Made by a program: the position numbers and the translations under genes. DNA of 8,558 nt from an uncultured Coleofasciculus sp. (lineage in GTDB: Bacteria > Cyanobacteriota > Cyanobacteriia > Cyanobacteriales > Coleofasciculaceae). The notes under the pieces are model-generated. The model did not search any database. It was not told where the DNA came from and saw only the letters and a program-made list of their open reading frames with translations. The DNA lies in the NCBI GenBank assembly GCA_902805485.1, contig CADCTM010000728.1, forward strand, positions 1-8,558, given 5' to 3'. Positions 1-5,860 of the stretch are shown in pieces (position 1 is the first letter of the stretch; each line of letters begins with the position of its first letter).

Positions 1-532
1 CCAAAGGTTGCCGCGCCGTCGCCTCCAGTATCCGCCCTTCTTCTGCCTCAAAATCCAGTACAGGTTCTATCCCCAAGGGAGACGTTGCCATAAAGAAGAC
101 ATTCAGCGCTCGATTGGCGGGTTCTCCCTCAAGGGTCAATTTCTTTGTATCCGATGATACCCATCGCACTGGGACAACCGCAGGCATTCGCGCCACGAGA
201 AAACTATTGCCATCGTGCAGCACTTCCCAAGGCAGATGAGCCAGACTTTCTGCTGCCGCGATCGCTAAAATTAAGCTTTCTCCCGGATGCTGCTGCATTG
301 TCTGAGAGAGAAGGCGATCGCTTCCATCCAACCAGTTATACAGCTTCTGCCCAGTTATGGTGTAATCTACCGCCAAGCGGACGTAGTAGTCTTGTTCGGC
401 TAACTGGATTAGGTCGGCAATTTCCCCTAGAGGAAGCGATCGCTTCTCATACTGATTGGGATTGTTAAAAAAATAACGCAGCTCTACATAATTCTCCGCG
501 ACGGGCTTGAGGTCGAGGTGGAGCGTTTTCAC
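1..532 (-). CDS. CHAT-domain (caspase-like) protein, N-terminal 177 residues, cut by window edge
   Basis: The frame is open from a GTG at 532-530 to the left edge of the window; an in-frame stop at 556-554 limits the start and no other start codon lies between. Residues 99-108 read HLPWEVLHDG and 120-124 VPVRW. Residues 148-170 run from MATSP through EPVLDFEAEE. Together these are the typical opening of a CHAT domain (caspase HetF-associated with TPRs). The catalytic His and Cys would lie further on and are not visible, so activity cannot be judged. Residues 1-90 form a short mixed region with no TPR repeat or signal peptide. CHAT proteins are cysteine proteases or related effectors, often coupled to sensor or NTPase domains; any such domain here would be C-terminal and unseen. 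The gene starts 10 bp after the small membrane protein at 543-869, so the two are probably co-transcribed. Three HIP1 sites lie inside it. Confidence 0.85.
   Translation of the reverse strand, partial: MKTLHLDLKPVAENYVELRYFFNNPNQYEKRSLPLGEIADLIQLAEQDYYVRLAVDYTITGQKLYNWLDGSDRLLSQTMQQHPGESLILAIAAAESLAHLPWEVLHDGNSFLVARMPAVVPVRWVSSDTKKLTLEGEPANRALNVFFMATSPLGIEPVLDFEAEEGRILEATARQPL
258..443. repeat. HIP1 octamers (three copies here, eight in the window)
   Basis: GCGATCGC occurs at 258-265, 314-321 and 436-443, all inside the CHAT gene. Further copies are at 2621-2628 (nadD), 3971-3978 and 4515-4522 (murC), 5071-5078 (murB) and 8461-8468 (intergenic, after the phosphatase). HIP1 is the highly iterated palindrome of many cyanobacterial genomes. 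About one copy per kilobase is far above chance and is the main basis for assigning the window to a cyanobacterium. The copies were found by eye. Confidence 0.9.
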
Positions 533-542
533 GGTGACGGCT

Positions 543-869
543 TCACTCTTCGTCTAGAATTTGCTTGATTTGCTCAAGTGTGGCATTCTCCAGCAGCAAT
601 CGCCTACCGTTGCGTCCCTGAATTAGCACCTTCTCAATCTTTTTGCCAGATTTACCTTTTTTATATTCCTTGTACCACTTGCGAATTTGTTCAGCAGCAG
701 CCAAGGTACCGCCGACAATGGCAATAATAGTACCGATTGTTACTAGAGTGCCTTCTCTCTCCGCTTCCCCCTCAGTTTCCCAATTTCCCTCTAATCCAGA
801 AGTTGAGAATAATTCTTCTGTTGCCGCAACTGCATCTTGTCCTTGAATCTCGACTTGAATATCTGCCAT
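543..869 (-). CDS. Small single-helix membrane protein, EACC1-like, paired with the CHAT gene
   Basis: This is a protein of 108 residues if it starts at the ATG at 869-867. An upstream in-frame ATG at 890-888 would add seven residues, but the inner start (MADIQVEIQG) looks like the natural strand-forming N-terminus and has AAGAAG just before it. Residues 1-40 are acidic with a short beta-like opening. Residues 41-60 form a glycine-rich hydrophobic helix, followed by a very basic stretch at 63-78. Residues 79-108 are predicted strand, turn, strand and helix (IEKVLIQ, GRRLLLENATLEQIKQIL). This layout (sensor-like N-part, one helix, basic linker, small C-terminal unit) resembles the effector-associated constant component EACC1 family, which is found beside CHAT and other effectors in conflict systems. 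That assignment is from remembered architecture, not a search. I infer a membrane-tethered adaptor or regulator for the CHAT protein. Confidence 0.75.
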   Translation of the reverse strand: MADIQVEIQGQDAVAATEELFSTSGLEGNWETEGEAEREGTLVTIGTIIAIVGGTLAAAEQIRKWYKEYKKGKSGKKIEKVLIQGRNGRRLLLENATLEQIKQILDEE

Positions 870-898
870 GCTTCTTATGTAGCAACTCATCCAGCCAG

Positions 899-904
899 AT
901 TGTA
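899..904 (-). promoter_or_regulatory. Possible -10 element for the EACC1-like/CHAT pair
   Basis: Read on the minus strand, 904-899 is TACAAT, five of six matches to TATAAT. The matching -35 position would fall inside the gap2 terminator stem and has no recognisable hexamer. Transcription from here would begin near 892, almost on the upstream ATG at 890, which favours the inner start at 869. The pair may instead depend on read-through from gap2. Confidence 0.25.
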
Positions 905-910
905 ACGGCT

Positions 911-943
911 ATAAAAACCAAGGGCGATCCTGTGGATCGCCCT
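911..943 (-). terminator. Intrinsic terminator of gap2
   Basis: A perfect 10-bp stem (921-930 with 934-943, arm AGGGCGATCC) closes a 3-base loop. On the minus strand it is followed by TGG and a run of five T (917-913). It lies 27 bp beyond the gap2 stop and just before the EACC1-like gene, so it should separate the housekeeping transcript from the accessory pair, fully or partly. Confidence 0.85.
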
Positions 944-970
944 CGATACTCAAGCTTTTAAGCGATTAAA

Positions 971-1987
971 CTAGCTTTCCCACTTTTCGGCCATGATTTC
1001 AGCCAAATCCACAACGCGCTGAGAGTAACCCCACTCGTTGTCATACCAAGCGACGACCTTGACCATATCACCACCCATGACCATTGTCAGGCTAGAGTCC
1101 ACGATCGAAGACGCATCATGACCTTTATAGTCGGAGGAAACCAAGGGCAGGTCACTGTATGCCAAAATGCCTTTGAGTGAACCTTCTGCGGCTTCCTTCA
1201 AAACGGCATTTACCTGTTCAGCGATTGTGCTTTTCTCGACATTAACCACCAAATCAACCACAGATACGTTAGGTGTTGGTACGCGCAGGGCGATACCATT
1301 GAGCTTACCTTTCAGTTCTGGCAGGACTAAACCGACTGCTTTCGCTGCCCCTGTGCTGGTTGGCACAATATTCATCGCGGCTGCCCGTGCCCGACGAACA
1401 TCGCGGTGGCTGGCATCCAGAAGGCGCTGGTCGCCTGTATAGCTGTGGGTGGTGGTCATTGTCCCTTTAATGATGCCGAAGTTCTCTTGTAGCACTTTGG
1501 CGAAGGGAGAGAGACAGTTGGTTGTACAGCTAGCATTACTCACAATGTCATGCTTCTGGTGATCGTACTGCTCAGAATTGACCCCGACCACAAACGTAGC
1601 AACATCATCCCCTTTAGCTGGCGCTGTAATCATCACCTTTTTCGCACCAGCAGTTTGATGCTTGGAGGCGCCTTCTCGGCTGATGAAAACGCCTGTTGAT
1701 TCGATTACCAGGTCAACTCCCCAGTCAGCCCAAGGCAAGTTCAGTGGGTTGCGATCGGATACACATTTGATTGTTTTGCCATTGACTATAATCGAGTTAT
1801 CATCAGCGCTGATATCCGCCTTCAACGTCCCCAACATGGTGTCGTATTTCAGTAGATGCGCGTTGGTTCTGGGGTCGGAAGTGTCATTGAGACCCACTAA
1901 ATCGATCTGACTATTCTCACGGGTTAACCAACATCTCAGAAAATTCCGACCGATGCGCCCAAACCCGTTGATCGCTACTCTAATCAC
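971..1987 (-). CDS. gap2: Glyceraldehyde-3-phosphate dehydrogenase, NAD(P)-dependent, Gap2 type
   Basis: This 338-residue protein interconverts glyceraldehyde-3-phosphate and 1,3-bisphosphoglycerate, in cyanobacteria chiefly in the Calvin-cycle and gluconeogenic direction. The Rossmann start is INGFGRIGRNF (6-16). The catalytic segment SNASCTTNC places Cys154, with His181 as its partner. The S-loop contains DQRLLDASHRDVRRARAAA, and the C-terminus has WYDNEWGYSQRVVDLAE. Two positions indicate dual NAD/NADP use: Thr follows Asp in NDTSD (where NAD-specific enzymes have Leu), and DASH replaces the usual LPH. There is no C-terminal CP12-like extension. The GTG at 1987 was chosen because it gives the family N-terminus MIRVAINGFG and has AGAGGG nine bases upstream. 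The frame stays open a further 54 codons upstream, but that part resembles nothing in the family. nadD lies 167 bp upstream on the same strand. Confidence 0.96.
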   Translation of the reverse strand: MIRVAINGFGRIGRNFLRCWLTRENSQIDLVGLNDTSDPRTNAHLLKYDTMLGTLKADISADDNSIIVNGKTIKCVSDRNPLNLPWADWGVDLVIESTGVFISREGASKHQTAGAKKVMITAPAKGDDVATFVVGVNSEQYDHQKHDIVSNASCTTNCLSPFAKVLQENFGIIKGTMTTTHSYTGDQRLLDASHRDVRRARAAAMNIVPTSTGAAKAVGLVLPELKGKLNGIALRVPTPNVSVVDLVVNVEKSTIAEQVNAVLKEAAEGSLKGILAYSDLPLVSSDYKGHDASSIVDSSLTMVMGGDMVKVVAWYDNEWGYSQRVVDLAEIMAEKWES

Positions 1988-1996
1988 TGCGTCTTG

Positions 1997-2002
1997 CCCT
2001 CT
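1997..2002 (-). promoter_or_regulatory. Ribosome binding site deciding the GTG start of gap2
   Basis: On the minus strand 2002-1997 reads AGAGGG, nine bases before the GTG at 1987-1985. It supports the GTG over the ATG codons further upstream in the same open frame, at 2149 and near 2098. Confidence 0.6.
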
Positions 2003-2039
2003 GTTTTGAAGCTCAGTAAAGATGTTCTTAATGACCCAG

Positions 2040-2068
2040 ATCATATCGCAAAGGCTGGAATTTTCTAA
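2040..2068 (-). promoter_or_regulatory. Candidate sigma-70 type promoter of gap2
   Basis: On the minus strand, TTAGAA (2068-2063) and TATGAT (2045-2040) are separated by exactly 17 bases. The -10 matches five of six consensus bases, the -35 only four. The predicted start near 2033 would give a leader of about 46 bases. It sits in the nadD-gap2 spacer, so gap2 can be expressed independently of nadD. Confidence 0.45.
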
Positions 2069-2154
2069 GTTGTAATTGGTTAAGGAATTGGAAGTCATGG
2101 GTCTAAAATCGGGAATAATCACGGTTTTACAGGGCTGCAACGCTGCCAATCGCT

Positions 2155-2805
2155 TTATTGATCCCGGCTTGCGTAAAGGTTGTGAGTTGTAATATAAGTT
2201 CGGACAGCTTCTGGAACCAAGTCACGAATCGAGCGACCACTGCGGCAATATTGACGAATCAAACTGGATGAAATGCTCACCTCCGGCATCTGTAGCATCT
2301 GCCAGCGAATTGTAATGTCTTGCCGTGCTAGCTGCCTCACGACTTGTTGACAGCAGTTCAATGGGGTTTCTATCCCCTCCTGAGGGCTGTTTGTTGTTGT
2401 CGCAACGGCTAAAGGACGCGGTGCGACTAACCAGTCACAGGCGGGAATGAGTTTTTCTCGGCAATACCAACGTGGCAATGTCTGGAAGGCGTCTCGACCA
2501 ATAATCCAGTACCAATGATGGTCAGGGTAAACATCTTGAAGGTTTTTTAAAGTTGTAATGGCGTAATCAGTGGCGCAGGATGCCGTTTCTAATGGCGAGA
2601 GGACAAAGGCTGGATAATTGGCGATCGCTTGTTCTACCATTAAGCGCCGATGCTCATACGCTAATCCGCGTTTATGAGGAGGATGACGAGTGGGTATCCA
2701 AATTACCTGATCTAGATTAAGCTGGCTCCAGGCAGTCTCAGCGACAATTAAATGTCCCCAGTGAAGGGGATCGAACGTGCCGCCAAAAATTGCCATTTGT
2801 CCCAT
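2155..2805 (-). CDS. nadD: Nicotinate-nucleotide adenylyltransferase (NadD)
   Basis: This 216-residue cytosolic enzyme transfers AMP from ATP to nicotinate mononucleotide to form deamido-NAD, the penultimate step of NAD synthesis. The nucleotidyltransferase signature GGTFDPLHWGH spans residues 8-18, where His15 and His18 would contact ATP. PPHK is at 42-45, GRDAF (family pattern GxD) at 103-107, and the second ATP-binding motif ISSSLIR at 178-184. The stretch around 130-165 is a variable, Thr/Gln-rich loop. The ATG at 2805 gives MGQMAIFGGTFDP, which fits the usual spacing of about seven residues before GGTFDP; an open extension to 2904 has no family resemblance. No strong Shine-Dalgarno precedes either candidate, as is common in cyanobacteria. 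It lies upstream of gap2 and divergent from murC. A related nicotinamide-nucleotide adenylyltransferase is the only serious alternative. Confidence 0.92.
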   Translation of the reverse strand: MGQMAIFGGTFDPLHWGHLIVAETAWSQLNLDQVIWIPTRHPPHKRGLAYEHRRLMVEQAIANYPAFVLSPLETASCATDYAITTLKNLQDVYPDHHWYWIIGRDAFQTLPRWYCREKLIPACDWLVAPRPLAVATTTNSPQEGIETPLNCCQQVVRQLARQDITIRWQMLQMPEVSISSSLIRQYCRSGRSIRDLVPEAVRTYITTHNLYASRDQ

Positions 2806-3106
2806 ATTTTCGGATTTCTGGATTGATGCTTCAAAGCTTGAGCCAACTGAATAAGAAACTTTGTCGGACTTCAACCGGAAATGGCATTTTGCCGCGATGC
2901 CCAAAGCCCTTGTTTGTTAACGACTAAAACTAGAGTGTTAGGCAGATAGTCCTAAAGTCTCCGGATTGTGAATGATTCTTGATGTTTAATAGTGAAAACC
3001 GTCTACAGATAGGAAAAATTTGCTCTTTGGTAACACAATCTGGAGGGCAAGTCTACCGATTCTGTGAAAATTCTGATAAATGTCTATGTTAGCTATATCT
3101 TGAAAA

Positions 3107-3124
3107 ATCAATTCTTGATATGAT
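3107..3124 (+). promoter_or_regulatory. Extended -10 promoter of murC with overlapping inverted repeat
   Basis: TGATATGAT at 3116-3124 is an extended -10 element (TGn followed by TATGAT), with no good -35 at the usual distance. The predicted start is near 3131, giving a leader of about 49 bases. An inverted repeat, ATCAA (3107-3111) TTC TTGAT (3115-3119), overlaps the element, so a bound protein could block it. The repeat is short and could be chance. Confidence 0.4.
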
Positions 3125-3168
3125 AGCGCGTGTCATAGGCAGGCTCAGGCTTGTGTGGTGTGGTGTGT

Positions 3169-3174
3169 AAGGAG
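3169..3174 (+). promoter_or_regulatory. Strong Shine-Dalgarno of murC in a GT-rich leader
   Basis: AAGGAG lies five bases before the ATG at 3180, one of the best ribosome binding sites in the window. It is preceded by a GTGTGGTGTGGTGTG-type tract at about 3153-3167, which is unlike the surrounding AT-rich DNA and leaves the site in a low-structure, pyrimidine-poor leader. Confidence 0.75.
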
Positions 3175-3179
3175 TTAAG

Positions 3180-4715
3180 ATGCCGAATACTGTTGATTTT
3201 AGTGGGAAGCCATTTCATTTCATCGGCATTGGTGGAATTGGAATGTCAGCCCTAGCCTATGTTCTTGCCAAGCGTCAACTCCCTGTATCTGGGTCAGACA
3301 TTCGCTCAACGCATATTACTCAGCGCTTGGAAGCTGTAGGTGCTCATCTTTTTGGAGACCAAGATGCGACTAATTTAGAATTTTTTCGCTCAACAACTGA
3401 GTCAGCTTATCGAGGAATACCAAAAGCGCTTGGCATTAGCTCGACGCGGGAAATCGCTTCTGGCTCAACGTCAAACTCACCGCCACCTAAAGAAAAACAA
3501 GCATCGAGTTTGCCCCAAGTTATATGTTCGACTGCAATTAATCAAGTTAATTCCGAGTATCAGGCTGCTCTAGAGCGGGGTTATCCAATTTTTCATCGCT
3601 CGGATTTACTTGCCGCTTTGATTCAGGATTACCACAGTGTTGCTGTTGCTGGGACTCATGGCAAAACAACAACGAGTAGTTTAATTGGGTATGTACTGTT
3701 GCAGGCAGGTCTAGATCCGACGATTGTGGTGGGAGGCGAGGTCGATGCTTGGGGTGGTAATGCTCGGTTAGGTGATGGACCGATTTTGGTTGCCGAAGCG
3801 GATGAGTCGGATGGCTCTTTAGCGAAGCTTTCCCCGAAAATTGGAGTGATTACGAATATTGAGCTGGATCATCCAGACCATTATGAAAGTCTGGAAGAGG
3901 TGATCGAAATCTTCCAAACCTTTGCTAGTCGCTGTCAAATATTGATCGGTTGTCTTGATTGTGAAACTTTGCGATCGCACTTAAAGCCGACAATTACCTA
4001 TAGCCTCCACAGAGATAGTGGAGCTGACTATAGCGTTGATAGTGTAACTTATGAGGCGGATGGCACGACGGCCCAAGTTTGGGAGCGTGATCAAGTTTTA
4101 GGCGAACTGCATCTCAAGTTGCTAGGTAAACATAATCTCAGCAATGCTCTGGCTGCGGTAGCAGTTGGGCGACATCTGGGTTTGGGGTTTGATGTCATCC
4201 AGTCAGCAATAGCCACGTTTGAAGGGGCAAAACGCCGCTTTGAGCTTCGGGGCAAATGCAATGATATTTCGTTTGTCGATGACTATGCTCATCACCCCAG
4301 TGAGGTTCAGGCAACTCTTTCCGGGGCACGCTTAAAGGTCGAGGCGCCACGACGACTGATTGCAATTTTCCAGCCCCACCGCTACAGCCGTACCTTGACA
4401 TTTTTAGCAGAATTTGCTAAAGCGTTTGGTGATGCTGACATGGTAGTGATTACTGACATTTACAGCGCTGGCGAACCGAATTTAGGAGTAATTACGGGCG
4501 AACAAGTTCGAGAAGCGATCGCCGTTCATCACGAACAGGTTTACTACAAGCCAACGCTTTTGTCAGTTTCCGAATTTTTAACCCAAACCCTGCGCCCTGG
4601 AGACTTTGCACTCTTTTTGGGAGCCGGTAATCTCAATCAAATTATTCCCCAAGTCATGGACTTCTACCAACAGGCGGACATTGACTCGTCGATAAAACTG
4701 AGCCAAAAGTCCTAA
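3180..4715 (+). CDS. murC: UDP-N-acetylmuramate--L-alanine ligase (MurC)
   Basis: This 511-residue cytosolic ligase adds the first amino acid, L-alanine, to UDP-MurNAc at the expense of ATP in peptidoglycan precursor synthesis. The N-terminal UDP-binding domain opens with GIGGIGMSALA (16-26). The ATP P-loop GTHGKTTT is at 158-165, EADESDGS at 206-213, ELDHPDH at 228-234 and HNLSNALAA at 318-326. DDYAHHPSEV (367-376) and FQPHRYSRT (397-405) mark the entry to the third domain, and GAGN is at 481-484. All Mur-ligase hallmarks are present. Residues about 70-112 form a Ser/Pro/Lys-rich stretch inside the first domain, longer than in most MurC proteins, which explains the length above the usual 460-490. 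The start is fixed by AAGGAG five bases upstream. murB follows after 87 bp on the same strand. Confidence 0.97.
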   Translation: MPNTVDFSGKPFHFIGIGGIGMSALAYVLAKRQLPVSGSDIRSTHITQRLEAVGAHLFGDQDATNLEFFRSTTESAYRGIPKALGISSTREIASGSTSNSPPPKEKQASSLPQVICSTAINQVNSEYQAALERGYPIFHRSDLLAALIQDYHSVAVAGTHGKTTTSSLIGYVLLQAGLDPTIVVGGEVDAWGGNARLGDGPILVAEADESDGSLAKLSPKIGVITNIELDHPDHYESLEEVIEIFQTFASRCQILIGCLDCETLRSHLKPTITYSLHRDSGADYSVDSVTYEADGTTAQVWERDQVLGELHLKLLGKHNLSNALAAVAVGRHLGLGFDVIQSAIATFEGAKRRFELRGKCNDISFVDDYAHHPSEVQATLSGARLKVEAPRRLIAIFQPHRYSRTLTFLAEFAKAFGDADMVVITDIYSAGEPNLGVITGEQVREAIAVHHEQVYYKPTLLSVSEFLTQTLRPGDFALFLGAGNLNQIIPQVMDFYQQADIDSSIKLSQKS

Positions 4716-4762
4716 GTTTCTTCGCCCACTGGCGAGAACACAATCTTTGAGAACAACGTTCT
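4716..4762 (+). other. Two small hairpins between murC and murB
   Basis: TCGCC (4722-4726) pairs with GGCGA (4731-4735) across CACT, and flanking TTC/GAA extends the stem past one bulged base. A second hairpin pairs AGAAC (4750-4754) with GTTCT (4758-4762) across AAC. Neither is followed at once by a T run, so they are poor intrinsic terminators. They could be processing or mRNA stability elements within a murC-murB transcript. No convincing separate murB promoter was seen. Confidence 0.35.
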
Positions 4763-4802
4763 TGCCCTAAATCAATCGGCATTCTTTTTAACGTGAATTA
4801 AT

Positions 4803-5777
4803 ATGACCCTGTCCTATGACCCCCCTAGCGTCAGTAACGCAGATAACCCAAAAAAGACACTTTATAAACCCCAAATAACCCTGCCCGGAACAGATTGCCC
4901 ACTCCGGGCAGACGCTCCTTTAGCCAGTCTGACCTCGTTTCGCGTTGGCGGACCTGCGGAGTGGTATGTGGCGCCCCGACGCTTAGAAGACCTACAAGCG
5001 AGTTTTGAGTGGGCAAAGTCCCAAGGTTTACCCCTGACATTGTTGGGCGCGGGTTCTAATCTATTGGTTAGCGATCGCGGTTTACCCGGTTTAGTGATCT
5101 GTACTCGTCATCTGCGCCAAACTCAATTTGATCCCGATACCGGAACCGTTACAGCGGGCGCTGGTGAACCAATTGCCCGTCTAGCATGGCAAGCGGCAGA
5201 ACGCGGCTGGCAAGGACTAGAGTGGGCAGTCGGCATCCCCGGTACCGTAGGCGGCGCCGTCGTGATGAATGCAGGCGCCCATAAAAGCTGCACCGCAGAC
5301 ATTTTAGTTAATGTCCAAACCCTCTCACCAGAGGGAATTATTGAGCAATTAACGCCCGTTGACTTAGGCTTTAGTTATCGCACCTCTAGTTTGCAAGGAA
5401 GCCAGCGCCTGCTTACTCAAGCCACCTTTAAGTTAAAACCAGGTGCCCAACCCAAACAAGTAGTAAGTGATACCACGAAACATCTAGAAGAGCGTCGGCG
5501 CTGTCAACCCTATCACTTACCCAGTTGTGGTAGTGTTTTTCGTAATCCAGAATCCCATGCGGCAGCTTGGTTAATTGAACAAATTGGTCTGAAAGGATAC
5601 AAAATTGGCGGCGCCCAAGTCGCGGAACGCCATGCCAACTTCATCCTAAACTGTGGCGGAGCCAAAGCCAGCGATATCTTCCAGATCATCCGCCACGTCC
5701 AGATGCAAGTAGAACATCACTGGTCGCTGTGTTTAGAACCAGAAGTGAGAATCTTAGGAGAGTTTCCATCGGTTTAG
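4803..5777 (+). CDS. murB: UDP-N-acetylenolpyruvoylglucosamine reductase (MurB), type II
   Basis: This 324-residue FAD enzyme reduces UDP-GlcNAc-enolpyruvate with NADPH to UDP-MurNAc, the substrate of the MurC encoded just upstream. The FAD-binding part has TSFRVGGPAEW (44-54), GAGSNLL (82-88) and GIPGTVGGAVVMNAGAH (144-160). SYRTSS (191-196) supplies the conserved active-site arginine. PSCGSVFRNP (240-249) contains the catalytic Ser244, which protonates the enol. HANFILN is at 277-283, and EPEVRILGE near the C-terminus carries the catalytic glutamate. The compact length after the serine motif and the PSCGSVFRNP wording fit type II MurB rather than the E. coli type. Residues 1-30 are a Pro/Asn-rich tail preceding the family core, common in cyanobacterial homologues. 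The Shine-Dalgarno is weak. ebfC follows after 83 bp. Confidence 0.96.
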   Translation: MTLSYDPPSVSNADNPKKTLYKPQITLPGTDCPLRADAPLASLTSFRVGGPAEWYVAPRRLEDLQASFEWAKSQGLPLTLLGAGSNLLVSDRGLPGLVICTRHLRQTQFDPDTGTVTAGAGEPIARLAWQAAERGWQGLEWAVGIPGTVGGAVVMNAGAHKSCTADILVNVQTLSPEGIIEQLTPVDLGFSYRTSSLQGSQRLLTQATFKLKPGAQPKQVVSDTTKHLEERRRCQPYHLPSCGSVFRNPESHAAAWLIEQIGLKGYKIGGAQVAERHANFILNCGGAKASDIFQIIRHVQMQVEHHWSLCLEPEVRILGEFPSV

Positions 5778-5780
5778 CGC

Positions 5781-5819
5781 GGTCGAACAGACCTGAGCAA
5801 TACTAAGATGAAGACTTAG
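5781..5819 (+). other. Two minor hairpins between murB and ebfC
   Basis: GGTC (5781-5784) pairs with GACC (5790-5793), and CTAAG (5803-5807) pairs with CTTAG (5815-5819). The stems are only 4 and 5 bp and lack a T run, so termination here is unlikely. murB and ebfC may share a transcript. Chance is a fair explanation. Confidence 0.2.
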
Positions 5820-5860
5820 CATCGATATACCCATCATTCTTCAGATAGAGTCAAGCATTT

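Larger units (their letters stand above)
2806..3179. other. Divergent intergenic region between nadD and murC
   Basis: These 374 bp hold no convincing gene. The half near nadD is the non-family extension of its frame and shows no clear promoter. The murC-proximal half is AT-rich and contains the extended -10 and inverted repeat at 3107-3124. The nonamer ATTCTTGAT occurs at 2975-2983 and again at 3111-3119. A GT-rich leader runs from about 3152 to the murC Shine-Dalgarno. No tRNA, small ORF with good initiation, or strong terminator was seen. Confidence 0.6.

Noticed and set aside
145..468. Plus-strand open frame of 107 codons
   Set aside because: It lies antisense to the well-supported CHAT gene, has no recognisable motif, and is fully explained as a shadow frame.
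870..890. Seven-residue longer start for the EACC1-like protein
   Set aside because: The ATG at 890 would fall almost at the predicted transcription start, and the added residues (MSCYIRS) do not fit the strand-forming N-terminus that begins at MADIQ.
1988..2149. Possible 54-residue N-terminal extension of GAPDH
   Set aside because: The frame is open, but the residues do not resemble any GAPDH N-terminus. The GTG at 1987 has a proper ribosome binding site and gives the family start, and the region also holds a good candidate promoter.
2806..2904. Possible 33-residue N-terminal extension of NadD
   Set aside because: NadD proteins begin only a few residues before GGTFDP; the extension has no family similarity and no clear ribosome binding site.
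4195..4401. Minus-strand open frame inside murC
   Set aside because: It is fully antisense to conserved MurC motifs and has no recognisable product or initiation signal.
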